Shown here piece after piece: positions 1 to 6,255 of a stretch of DNA of 7,651 bases. Each line of letters begins with the position of its first letter. Within the stretch, counting starts at the first letter, position 1. The DNA comes from Clostridiales bacterium (lineage in GTDB: Bacteria; Bacillota; Clostridia; Oscillospirales; CAG-272): assembly GCA_012511425.1 (NCBI GenBank), contig JAAZGC010000141.1, positions 1 to 7,651 on the forward strand. The letters run 5' to 3'. A model generated the notes under the pieces. The model saw nothing but the letters and a program-made list of their open reading frames with translations. It made no database searches and was not told the DNA's origin. The translations under genes and the position numbers were made by a program.

Positions 1-162
1 ATAATTATTAATTTTTGCATCCTGCTCTGCGTTGTCAATACATATGCCCTATTTTGTCTAAAAAAGAAAAAAACAAATACGGCAATTAATAATGAAATTT
101 CATGCTGACATTAATATGTGATATATTTCAATAATTCACACCGCGCCTATCCGATTTCAGAC
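1..162. other. AT-rich intergenic stretch without a supported gene
   Basis: I see no coding region, RNA gene or clear promoter here. It contains a perfect 12-base palindrome ATGAAATTTCAT (92-103) flanked by two ATTAAT copies (85-90, 110-115), which could be an operator or chance in AT-rich DNA. The 5' edge probably lies in the spacer after an unseen upstream gene. Confidence 0.4.
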
Positions 163-191
163 TTGACAATTTTCATCAAATATGATATAAT
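163..191 (+). promoter_or_regulatory. Sigma-A promoter of tRNA-Gln (extended -10)
   Basis: A perfect TTGACA -35 box (163-168) and a perfect TATAAT -10 box (186-191) are separated by exactly 17 bases. A TG at 183-184 adds an extended -10 element. The predicted transcription start is near 198, about five bases before the mature tRNA 5' end. Such a full-consensus promoter is what is expected for a stable RNA gene. Confidence 0.88.
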
Positions 192-202
192 AACACAATC
201 AT

Positions 203-277
203 TGGGGTATAGCCAAGCGGTAAGGCAAAGGACTTTGACTCCTTCACTCGGTGGTTCGAATCTACCTACCCCAGCCA
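203..277 (+). tRNA. tRNA-Gln (anticodon TTG)
   Basis: A full cloverleaf can be drawn. The acceptor stem TGGGGTA (203-209) pairs with TACCCCA (267-273), followed by discriminator G274 and an encoded CCA (275-277). The anticodon stem AAGGA (228-232) pairs with TCCTT (240-244) around the seven-base loop CTTTGAC, which places the anticodon TTG at 235-237 and reads CAA glutamine codons. The T arm carries the usual GGTTCGAATC core. The weak U1-A72 first pair is a typical tRNA-Gln identity feature. It has its own promoter and terminator, so it is a single-gene tRNA unit, not part of a tRNA cluster within this window. Confidence 0.96.
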
Positions 278-278
278 T

Positions 279-302
279 AACCGGAAATTGTTCCGGTTTT
301 TT
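279..302 (+). terminator. Intrinsic terminator after tRNA-Gln
   Basis: The inverted repeat AACCGGAA (279-286) / TTCCGGTT (291-298) forms an 8 bp stem with a four-base ATTG loop. It is followed by a T run that overlaps the stem end (297-302) and continues as TTATTATTTT. It starts two bases after the tRNA CCA end and closes the tRNA transcript. Confidence 0.9.
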
Positions 303-311
303 ATTATTTTA

Positions 312-340
312 TTGCATTTTTCGTTTCGATGTGATATAAT
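312..340 (+). promoter_or_regulatory. Promoter of the DUF1080 gene (extended -10)
   Basis: A perfect TATAAT (335-340) is preceded by TG at 332-333, giving the same TGATATAAT core as the tRNA promoter. A weak -35 match, TTGCAT (312-317), lies 17 bases upstream; the extended -10 probably compensates for it. The predicted start is near 347, giving a leader of about 42 bases before the ATG at 389. Confidence 0.7.
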
Positions 341-388
341 CGGTTCGGTCAATTAATCAATCTAAAATAGATAAAGGAGATTCTTACA

Positions 389-979
389 ATGGCTGAAAAG
401 ATTATACTGTTTGACGGCAGCAATATCGATGATTTTATAAACCTCGACGGCTCAAAACACAAATGGGCGGTCGAATTCGGAACGATGACTGTTGTTCCCG
501 GCAGCGGCAATATTGTTTCAAAGCAGACATTCGGCGATGCTCAGCTTCATGTCGAATTCAGGCTTCCTTATATGCCGGATTGCGAAGGACAATACAGAGC
601 CAACAGCGGAGTTTATATCCACGGCTGCTATGAAGTTCAGGTACTCGATTCTTTCGGCAAGAAAACCCCTCCCGCCAATGACGACTGTTCGGCGATATAC
701 AGTCTTTTGACACCGGAAACTAACGCCTGTCTTCCTCCGCTCGAATGGCAGACTTATGACCTTATCATCCGGGCTCCGAGATTCAACGAAAACGGCAGCA
801 TTAAGGAAAACGCCAGACTTACTGCGCTTCACAACGGCATTGTGGTGCATAACAATGTTGAACTGCCGCGAGCCACACCGGGAGGAACCAGCGGGGTTCC
901 GGTTGCTGAAGGTCCCGTCATGCTTCAGGATCACGGCAACACGGTCGCATACAGAAATATCTGGATAATGAAATTATAA
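389..979 (+). CDS. DUF1080 / 3-keto-disaccharide hydrolase-like protein, cytoplasmic
   Basis: This 196-residue protein is a single DUF1080 domain (PF06439, a concanavalin-like beta-sandwich now linked to hydrolysis of 3-keto-glycosides). Visible family signatures are the N-terminal LFDG (7-10), LHVEFRLP (53-60), the block NSGVYIHG..YEVQVLDSFG (72-90), CSAIY (100-104), EWQTYDLIIRAPRF (119-132) and the C-terminal LQDHG...YRNIWI (179-193). The start ATG has a strong AAAGGAGA site (373-380) eight bases upstream. There is no signal peptide or lipobox, unlike many Bacteroidetes and Planctomycetes relatives, so the protein probably acts in the cytoplasm. It sits alone between its own promoter and terminator. 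No sugar 3-dehydrogenase of the Gfo/Idh/MocA type, the usual partner that makes 3-keto sugars, lies in the window. The fold assignment is firm; the substrate and catalytic role are inferred from the family only. Confidence 0.9.
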   Translation: MAEKIILFDGSNIDDFINLDGSKHKWAVEFGTMTVVPGSGNIVSKQTFGDAQLHVEFRLPYMPDCEGQYRANSGVYIHGCYEVQVLDSFGKKTPPANDDCSAIYSLLTPETNACLPPLEWQTYDLIIRAPRFNENGSIKENARLTALHNGIVVHNNVELPRATPGGTSGVPVAEGPVMLQDHGNTVAYRNIWIMKL

Positions 980-987
980 CTTTAACT

Positions 988-1018
988 GCTTTTCCGGAGA
1001 AATCTGGAAAGCTATTTT
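988..1018 (+). terminator. Intrinsic terminator of the DUF1080 gene
   Basis: The left arm (988-998) pairs with the right arm (1003-1012) through about 10 bp with one bulged T and one G-U pair. The stem is capped by a GAAA tetraloop (999-1002) and followed by TATTTTAAT. It begins nine bases after the stop codon at 979. The T tract is broken by an A, so termination may be imperfect. Confidence 0.75.
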
Positions 1019-1107
1019 AATAATACATCATGTCGAACCGAATTCGGCAAATACCTTGAAACCACCTGAATAATTGTATCATATTTGTGAATTATAACAT
1101 CACCGCC

Positions 1108-1135
1108 TTGCAATATTTCGGAAATGCTGTATAAT
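1108..1135 (+). promoter_or_regulatory. Promoter for the aminotransferase-trpS operon
   Basis: TTGCAA (1108-1113) and a perfect TATAAT (1130-1135) are spaced by 16 bases. A second overlapping TATAAT lies at 1140-1145 but has no good -35 box. Predicted transcription begins near 1142, which leaves a long leader of about 157 bases before the start codon at 1299. No other promoter of this quality lies between here and the gene. Confidence 0.65.
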
Positions 1136-1141
1136 ATTATA

Positions 1142-1298
1142 TAATTAACTTCAGGCGAATTTAGAACGAATCGTGCGGCATTTCAAAGATAATTAAAAGC
1201 CGGTTAAAACCCGCAGAAATGCAAAGCCTCCGTTCCGGCGTTTATCGCCTCGGACAGAGGTTTGTTTTTTAAGAAATATTATAAATGAGGTATTATAT
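1142..1298 (+). promoter_or_regulatory. Structured leader RNA, probable transcription attenuator (unidentified class)
   Basis: This untranslated leader lies between the predicted start of transcription and the aminotransferase ATG. Seen directly: a 7 bp hairpin GCATTTC (1178-1184) / GAAATGC (1216-1222), followed immediately by an intrinsic terminator (1222-1270) and then the ribosome binding site GAGG (1287-1290). An alternative fold is possible. AGGCGA (1153-1158) is complementary to TCGCCT (1245-1250), and GAACG (1164-1168) to CGTTC (1231-1235). The two helices nest and would break the terminator. I see no T-box consensus, no leader peptide with Trp codons and no riboswitch motif I recognise, so the signal it senses is unknown. 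An attenuator is inferred from architecture only. Confidence 0.5.
1222..1270 (+). terminator. Intrinsic terminator inside the leader of the aminotransferase gene
   Basis: The basal stem pairs CAAA-G-CCTC (1222-1230, G1226 bulged) with GAGGTTTG (1257-1264). The apical stem is GGCG (1237-1240) / CGCC (1246-1249) with a TTTAT loop. A run of six T follows (1265-1270). The upstream gene already has its own terminator at 988-1018, and the next start codon is only 28 bases downstream with no room for a new promoter. This hairpin is therefore best read as an attenuator acting on the downstream operon. Confidence 0.75.
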
Positions 1299-2489
1299 AT
1301 GGAATATAAAATATCAGATAAGCTCGCTTCTATGAAGCCTTCGGCCATAAGAGAGATATTCAAGTCGCTGACTGACCCGTCTATAATCGCATTTGCAGCC
1401 GGAAACCCCGCCCCTGAATCATTTCCTGTCGAAGATATGAAAAGAATCGGCGCACGGGTTTTTGAAAATGAAGCGGTTAAAGCGCTTCAATATTCGATAA
1501 CCGAGGGATATCCCCCCTTGGTTGAAGTTGTCAAAGCCCGTCTGAAAGAAAAATTTAACATAGGACGTGATTTTGACGGCACCATAATTGTCTCCGGCGG
1601 TCAGCAGGGACTTGAACTTGCCTGCAAGACCATGTGCAACGAAGGTGATGTCGTTATATGTGAGAACCCGAGTTTTATCGGCGCTTTAAACGCATACCGC
1701 TCTAACGGAGCAAAGCTTGTCGGCGTCCCGCTTGACGATAACGGAATTGATACTACGCTGCTTGAAAAAGCATTAAAAGAGAATCCAAACGCCAAACTAA
1801 TCTATACAATCCCCACCTTCCATAATCCTGCCGGCATAACCATGACACTCGAACGCCGCCGAGAATTATACAGCCTTGCCAAGAAATACGGAGTCATGAT
1901 CCTTGAAGACAACCCTTACGGTGAACTTCGTTTCAAAGGAGAAGAAATTCCTACGCTCAAGAGCATGGATGAAGACGGCATTGTTATCTACTGTGGTTCC
2001 TTCTCAAAGGTACTGAGCGCCGGTATGAGAATCGGATTTGTCTGCGCTCCTTCCGAGGTGCTCCAGAAGATTGTCGTTGCAAAACAGGTCGAAGATGTAC
2101 ATACAAATGCATATTTCCAGATACTGGTCGACCATTATATCCGCGAATGCGATTTTGACGCTCATATCGACGGTATACGCAAGCTTTACCGTGAAAAGAG
2201 CTCGCTTATGTTAACAGAACTTGAAAAACTGACCGATACGGGTCTCAAATTCACCCGTCCCGAAGGCGGACTTTTCATCTGGTGTACGCTTCCGCAGGGT
2301 ATATATCTTGACAGCTTCATTAAAGAAGCTATGTCAAGGAAGCTTGCCGTAGTTCCCGGCACTGCTTTCAACTGCGATCCGTCGGCGCCATCGGACAGCT
2401 TCAGAATTACATATTCAACTCCGTCCGAAAAACAGATTGTCCGGGGTGTTGAAATAATCGGCGAATCCATCAGGGAGCTTTCAAAATGA
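1299..2489 (+). CDS. PLP-dependent aminotransferase, class I/II (LysN/MocR-like subfamily)
   Basis: This 396-residue fold-type I aminotransferase is full length for the family. The expected PLP residues are visible: the SGGQQGLEL loop (99-107), IPTFHNPAG with Asn176, LEDNPYGEL with Asp204 (pyridine nitrogen) and Tyr207, the Schiff-base lysine Lys237 in GSFSK, the phosphate-binding Arg244 in GMRIGF, and the substrate carboxylate arginine Arg369 in FRITYS. The short N-terminal arm and the HNPAG wording resemble the 2-aminoadipate / aromatic aminotransferase group related to the catalytic domain of MocR regulators, but no DNA-binding domain is present. The enzyme would move an amino group between an amino acid and a 2-oxoacid in the cytoplasm; the exact substrate cannot be read from sequence. 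The ATG is preceded by GAGG (1287-1290) at eight bases. Its stop overlaps the trpS start (ATGA), suggesting translational coupling, and its expression is probably controlled by the leader terminator upstream. Confidence 0.93.
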   Translation: MEYKISDKLASMKPSAIREIFKSLTDPSIIAFAAGNPAPESFPVEDMKRIGARVFENEAVKALQYSITEGYPPLVEVVKARLKEKFNIGRDFDGTIIVSGGQQGLELACKTMCNEGDVVICENPSFIGALNAYRSNGAKLVGVPLDDNGIDTTLLEKALKENPNAKLIYTIPTFHNPAGITMTLERRRELYSLAKKYGVMILEDNPYGELRFKGEEIPTLKSMDEDGIVIYCGSFSKVLSAGMRIGFVCAPSEVLQKIVVAKQVEDVHTNAYFQILVDHYIRECDFDAHIDGIRKLYREKSSLMLTELEKLTDTGLKFTRPEGGLFIWCTLPQGIYLDSFIKEAMSRKLAVVPGTAFNCDPSAPSDSFRITYSTPSEKQIVRGVEIIGESIRELSK

Positions 2490-3523
2490 TTGAAGAGAAG
2501 ATAACGGCAAAAGATAATTCACAGCCGGAAAAGAAGAAACGAATTTTCTCCGGAATTCAGCCAAGCGGAATGCTGACATTAGGCAACTACATCGGCGCAA
2601 TACGAAACTTCCTCCTGCTCTCCGGCGAATATGACTGTCTTTACTGCGTAGTTGACGAACATGCAATTACTGTCCGTCAGGTGCCCGCCGAGCTGCGCCG
2701 CCATACATACGAAACTCTTGCGATATACATAGCCTGCGGACTTTCGCCGGATGAGAACATATTGTTCGTTCAGAGCCATGTTCCGCAGCATGCGGAACTC
2801 AGCTGGATACTCGGCTGCTATACAATGTTCGGTGAGCTTTCAAGGATGACACAGTTCAAGGACAAATCGGCAAAAAACGCCGATAATATTAACGCAGGTC
2901 TTTTCACATATCCTGTCCTTATGGCGGCGGATATTCTGCTCTATCAAGCCGACCTCGTTCCTGTCGGTATCGACCAAAAACAGCACCTTGAACTTGCAAG
3001 AACGATAGCCGAACGATTCAACGGTATATACGGAGATACATTCGTTGTACCTGATGGTTATATTCCGGAAGTCGGAATGAAAATAATGTCCCTTGCCGAA
3101 CCGACGAAAAAAATGTCAAAATCCGATACGAATGCAAACGGATATGTCGCTATACTTGACGATCCGGACAAAATCATCAGAAAATTCCGCCGAGCAGTTA
3201 CCGACTCCGACTCAACGGTGAAATACGCTGAAGGCAAAGACGGCGTAAACAACCTCATGGCGATTTATTCAGCCTTTACCGGAAAGAGTTACGCAGAAAT
3301 TGAAGCTGAATTCGAGGGTAAGGGTTACGGCGACTTTAAGACTGCCGTAGGAGAAACTGTATCGGACGGTCTGAAACCGATACGAACGGAATTTGGCCGC
3401 CTTATGGATGACAAATCATATTTGGAGTCGGTCATGAAGCAAGGAGCTGAACGAGCCGAACGCCTTGCCGCAAGAACTCTGACAAAGGTTCAGAAAAAAC
3501 TCGGCTTCGTGCTTCTTAAATAA
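2486..3523 (+). CDS. trpS: Tryptophanyl-tRNA synthetase
   Basis: This class Ic aminoacyl-tRNA synthetase charges tRNA-Trp with tryptophan using ATP. The N-terminal core IFSGIQPSG...TLGNYIGA (20-38) contains the HIGH-equivalent TLGN (31-34). The tryptophan pocket block YPVLMAADILLYQADLVPVG (142-161) carries Met146 and Asp149, equivalent by alignment from memory to the indole-binding Met129/Asp132 of the Geobacillus enzyme, followed by the DQKQHLELAR helix (163-172). The ATP loop is a perfect KMSKS (209-213). The protein is 345 residues, slightly longer than the usual 320-335, because of an approximately 18-residue charged N-terminal extension. The start is supported by AGGGAG (2472-2477) eight bases upstream and by the 4-base ATGA overlap with the aminotransferase; the next Met lies inside the catalytic motif. 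The pairing with an aminotransferase may reflect shared control with aromatic amino-acid metabolism (inference). Confidence 0.97.
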   Translation: MIEEKITAKDNSQPEKKKRIFSGIQPSGMLTLGNYIGAIRNFLLLSGEYDCLYCVVDEHAITVRQVPAELRRHTYETLAIYIACGLSPDENILFVQSHVPQHAELSWILGCYTMFGELSRMTQFKDKSAKNADNINAGLFTYPVLMAADILLYQADLVPVGIDQKQHLELARTIAERFNGIYGDTFVVPDGYIPEVGMKIMSLAEPTKKMSKSDTNANGYVAILDDPDKIIRKFRRAVTDSDSTVKYAEGKDGVNNLMAIYSAFTGKSYAEIEAEFEGKGYGDFKTAVGETVSDGLKPIRTEFGRLMDDKSYLESVMKQGAERAERLAARTLTKVQKKLGFVLLK

Positions 3524-3545
3524 AGACTTCTTCGGAGTTTATACA

Positions 3546-4760
3546 ATGCAGATCACGGTTAATGAGATAATATACACGGTTTCGGCAATGCTGTTTGCGG
3601 CGCTGATGGCGTTCACTTCAACCCCGATTTCAATGGTAATAGCCCATAAAATCGGGGCGATTGACATACCAAAAGACAACCGCCGTATGCACAACCGTCC
3701 GATACCGCGTATCGGCGGAGTATCCATTTATTTCGCCTTTGCCTTTACGTCGCTTCTTTTCTGTGAACATTCAAAAACGCTGTTCACGATACTCATTGGA
3801 GGTTTTATCCTTGCTCTTGTCGGCGTTTTCGATGACATAAAGGATCTTCGGGCGTGGATTAAGTTCATAGTTCAGATAGCAGTTGCGGGACTTGCCGTAT
3901 TCAACGGCTTCCGGATTCAATTTATAAATATTTCCGGAGATTATCTGCCGCTGCCTATATGGCTTTCGGTTCTTGTTTCGATGGCTTGGATCATCGGTAT
4001 GACAAACGCAATAAATTTGATAGACGGCCTCGACGGTCTTTCCTGCGGCGTCTCAATTATCGGTTCTCTCTCGCTGCTTTTCGTTATGCTTACCCGCAAT
4101 CCCATTCCTTCGTCGGCTATAATCATCGCTTTGCTGGCAGCTTCCTGTCTCGGTTTTCTACCGTATAATTTTTATCCCGCAAAAACTTTCATGGGAGATA
4201 CCGGAGCACTTTTCCTGGGATATACAATGGCGGTATTGAGTATCGACGGCGTTTTCAAATGGCATGCGGTTATTTCATTTTTAATCCCGATAGCTATTTT
4301 CGGATATCCGCTGTTTGAGACGATTTTTTCCTTCTTAAGAAGAATATATCATAAAAAAAATCCCTTCAAGGGAGACAAAGAGCATATACACCACAGACTT
4401 ATTAACTTAGGTTTCAATCAAAAGCAGTCGGTAGGCATTCTTTATGCCATAACCGGCATACTCAGCCTGTCGGCTGTTATGTTTACGAATACCAAGCTGA
4501 TTCAGGCATCTGCAATGCTTTTGGCGGCTGTGGTTATATTTATTGTCGAGCTTAAAATAATAAAGAATCCCGTGACGAGAATACAGGGCGGATTTCATCT
4601 GAAAGATTGCAACGGGAAAGCATCCGAGCAAAAACCGCCGGTTGATTTTAACGAAGCTGTATCCGCGGAGTCGCCCGAAAACCCGACCGATGAAAATACA
4701 GATATTGCATTAAACGAAAACGTACCCGAAGGTCAGGATAATGAACGGGAACGGCAATAA
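3546..4760 (+). CDS. tagO: Undecaprenyl-phosphate HexNAc-1-phosphate transferase (MraY/WecA/TagO family)
   Basis: This polytopic membrane enzyme of glycosyltransferase family 4 transfers a sugar-1-phosphate, usually GlcNAc-1-P from UDP-GlcNAc, to undecaprenyl phosphate. It is the first membrane step of teichoic acid or surface polysaccharide synthesis. Family motifs appear in order: DIPKDNRRMHNRPIPRIGG (40-58), the Mg-binding FDD (Asp96, Asp97), NLIDGLDGL (157-165), TFMGDTGALFLGY (214-226) and the cytosolic loop motif HIHHRL (280-285). Roughly ten hydrophobic segments span residues 5-335. A hydrophilic, Glu/Asn/Pro-rich tail of about 60 residues (341-404) extends beyond the last membrane segment and looks disordered. 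The start has GGAG (3534-3537) at eight bases, 22 bases after trpS. The HIHHRL loop and overall layout favour TagO/WecA over MraY; the symbol is a family-level assignment, since no other teichoic acid genes are present to confirm it. Confidence 0.92.
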   Translation: MQITVNEIIYTVSAMLFAALMAFTSTPISMVIAHKIGAIDIPKDNRRMHNRPIPRIGGVSIYFAFAFTSLLFCEHSKTLFTILIGGFILALVGVFDDIKDLRAWIKFIVQIAVAGLAVFNGFRIQFINISGDYLPLPIWLSVLVSMAWIIGMTNAINLIDGLDGLSCGVSIIGSLSLLFVMLTRNPIPSSAIIIALLAASCLGFLPYNFYPAKTFMGDTGALFLGYTMAVLSIDGVFKWHAVISFLIPIAIFGYPLFETIFSFLRRIYHKKNPFKGDKEHIHHRLINLGFNQKQSVGILYAITGILSLSAVMFTNTKLIQASAMLLAAVVIFIVELKIIKNPVTRIQGGFHLKDCNGKASEQKPPVDFNEAVSAESPENPTDENTDIALNENVPEGQDNERERQ

Positions 4761-5607
4761 CAGGTTAAACACTGCCTCAACGAATGAAAATGAGGTTCAT
4801 TCATCCGGAGTAAACTCTCATGATTCACATGAAGAGGACAAACATGGACTCTACTATTCACCGGCCAGGCAAAGGCTGTCTGTTTTTATCGCCGCGGTTA
4901 TTTCAATCGCTGTGCTGGGACTGTTCTTTATCGGAATGGTTCGCATCGGCGTAATAACGCTGCCGTTCGGTATCAATCAAAACAATATTTCCCCGGGAGA
5001 AGAACCGCAGGAAGACAAACTGTATCAGGCATTGAGAAACGGTGATTATCCTAAAACAGCCGAGGTATCATTTAACCTGTCGCCTGAACAATATATAAAG
5101 GCGCTTGAAGATGCACCGTATCTTGAAACTTATTCGGTATCCATAAAAACAACGTTAACTTCGGGACCCTCAAAAAGTATCCGAACGGTCCATATCGATA
5201 AGAAGACAGACGGATACATTGCTGATATTTACATCGGCTCCGAACTTATAAGAAAAATATCATATGACGGCACTAAAATAATCGAAACCGATTATAGCAA
5301 AGGAAAGATATCATCAAGCAAAACCTTTCCCGCAACCGACAATTTCACCCTTGCGAGTGAAGCGGGGATTCCCTCAACCGAAAGATTTTTAGACAAAACG
5401 AGCGGTGAGATACTCGAAGGAATCGAAAATCTGGATATAACTTTAATCAGGACACAGGATCTGAACGCATTGAGAGTCTCATATGATACAACTTCGCCGA
5501 GACTCAGCGAAACTCTGCTCATCTCTCTCGATTTGGGAATTGTCATATCAGCGCAAACGACCGCGGAAAACGGAGAAGTTCTTTATACCGCATCTGTAAC
5601 CGAATAA
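4741..5607 (+). CDS. Single-pass membrane protein of unknown function with large extracytoplasmic domain
   Basis: This 288-residue protein is not one I recognise. It starts with a polar, Asn/Ser/His-rich cytoplasmic stretch (1-44), then one hydrophobic segment (about 47-75, containing SVFIAAVISIAVLGLFFIGM), followed by an approximately 210-residue domain with no cysteine. The positively charged PARQR just before the membrane segment predicts N-inside topology, placing the large domain outside the cell. That domain has repeated beta-strand-like blocks (for example YSVSIKTTLTSG, RTVHIDKKTDGYIADIYIG, KISYDGTKIIETDY). Their alternation recalls LolA/MucB-like half-barrel folds, but this is only a pattern impression. 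The start overlaps the upstream transferase gene by 20 bases in another frame, with GAAGG (4728-4732) eight bases upstream. The next Met is inside the membrane segment, so this start is likely. The overlap suggests a linked role in envelope polymer synthesis, unproven. Confidence 0.8.
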   Translation: MNGNGNNRLNTASTNENEVHSSGVNSHDSHEEDKHGLYYSPARQRLSVFIAAVISIAVLGLFFIGMVRIGVITLPFGINQNNISPGEEPQEDKLYQALRNGDYPKTAEVSFNLSPEQYIKALEDAPYLETYSVSIKTTLTSGPSKSIRTVHIDKKTDGYIADIYIGSELIRKISYDGTKIIETDYSKGKISSSKTFPATDNFTLASEAGIPSTERFLDKTSGEILEGIENLDITLIRTQDLNALRVSYDTTSPRLSETLLISLDLGIVISAQTTAENGEVLYTASVTE

Positions 5608-5621
5608 TAAGGAGAACTGTC

Positions 5622-6245
5622 ATGAAAAACTGCCGTATACCTTTTATCGAAAACAAAGAGCTCGATAACTTCGGTTATCGTGACATCAAGCCGATTAAGA
5701 TATCAAACTGGCCCTGGATGAAGGATTATACCCCGGAATGCTCCGTAAAAGCCTTTGTAAGCGGCTGCTGCGGAAAGGGAGAAAAACTTCACATCCGTCT
5801 TAACTGTTACGAAAAGAACCCCAAAGCAGTTTATCACAACTTCTTTGACGATGTTTATAAAGACAGCTGTCTTGAAGCGTTTATATCTTTTACGCACGGC
5901 GGGCCTTATATGAACTGCGAGATGAACGCAAACGGCGCGTCGCTTATCGCATTCGGACCCGACAGAAATAACCGCACCCGGATTGATGCTTTGATTATTC
6001 CGCCGACGGTTCGCGCCGAGGTAAAGAAGAAAAAGTGGAGAGTCGAGATTGTGCTTGACATATCGGATCTTAGAAAAGTATTCGGAGAAGATATCAATAT
6101 CGACAGAGGCTCCGAGTTCTTTGCCAATTTCTATAAATGCGGCGACGAAACCGAGACTGTTCATTACGGCTGCTGGAGCCCGATTGAAACTCCCGAACCT
6201 GATTTCCATCGTCCGGAATTTTTCGGTCGGATAATCATTGATTAA
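5622..6245 (+). CDS. CBM9-like (DOMON-fold) carbohydrate-binding-type protein, cytoplasmic
   Basis: The 207 residues form one domain resembling carbohydrate-binding module family 9 in its stand-alone bacterial version. Recognisable signatures are VKAFVSGCC (42-50), DSCLEAFISF (81-90), YMNCEMNANGASLIAFG (96-112), KWRVEIVLDIS (138-148) and the C-terminal block ANFYKCGDET...HYGCWSPIETPEPDFHRPEFFGRI (168-204). There is no signal peptide, no membrane segment and no catalytic partner domain; nine cysteines fit a reducing cytoplasm. CBM9 modules normally bind sugars in secreted xylanases, so an isolated intracellular copy is functionally unclear and may not bind glycans at all. The start has a strong AAGGAG (5609-5614) seven bases upstream and lies 14 bases after the preceding stop. 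It is followed after 10 bases by the S-adenosylhomocysteine hydrolase gene, with no evident metabolic connection. Confidence 0.82.
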   Translation: MKNCRIPFIENKELDNFGYRDIKPIKISNWPWMKDYTPECSVKAFVSGCCGKGEKLHIRLNCYEKNPKAVYHNFFDDVYKDSCLEAFISFTHGGPYMNCEMNANGASLIAFGPDRNNRTRIDALIIPPTVRAEVKKKKWRVEIVLDISDLRKVFGEDINIDRGSEFFANFYKCGDETETVHYGCWSPIETPEPDFHRPEFFGRIIID

Positions 6246-6246
6246 T

Positions 6247-6251
6247 GGTGG
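6247..6251 (+). promoter_or_regulatory. Ribosome binding site fixing the ahcY start
   Basis: GGTGG lies four bases before ATG at 6256, immediately after the stop of the CBM9-like gene. The in-frame TTG at 6238 has no comparable site and would overlap the previous gene, so 6256 is preferred. The spacing is short and the match is one base off GGAGG, so initiation may rely partly on coupling to the upstream gene. Confidence 0.5.
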
Positions 6252-6255
6252 TATA

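Noticed and set aside
92..103. Palindrome ATGAAATTTCAT as an operator
   Set aside because: Self-complementary AT-rich 12-mers are common in such sequence and no adjacent promoter was found; kept only as a remark on the intergenic stretch.
118..339. A 73-codon plus-strand open frame covering the tRNA region
   Set aside because: It runs straight through the tRNA promoter, the tRNA-Gln gene and its terminator and has no ribosome binding site; these RNA signals explain the sequence better.
518..934. A 138-codon minus-strand open frame opposite the DUF1080 gene
   Set aside because: Antisense to a clear DUF1080 gene, with no promoter or ribosome site found and no recognisable motif in the product.
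1142..1298. A T-box riboswitch or a Trp leader-peptide attenuator before the aminotransferase-trpS operon
   Set aside because: The conserved T-box block (GGTGGnACCGCG-like) is absent and no short frame with consecutive TGG codons is present, so neither known class is supported.
6238..6255. Upstream TTG start for ahcY adding six residues
   Set aside because: It lacks a ribosome binding site and overlaps the CBM9-like stop; ATG at 6256 has GGTGG upstream and gives the N-terminus expected for the family.
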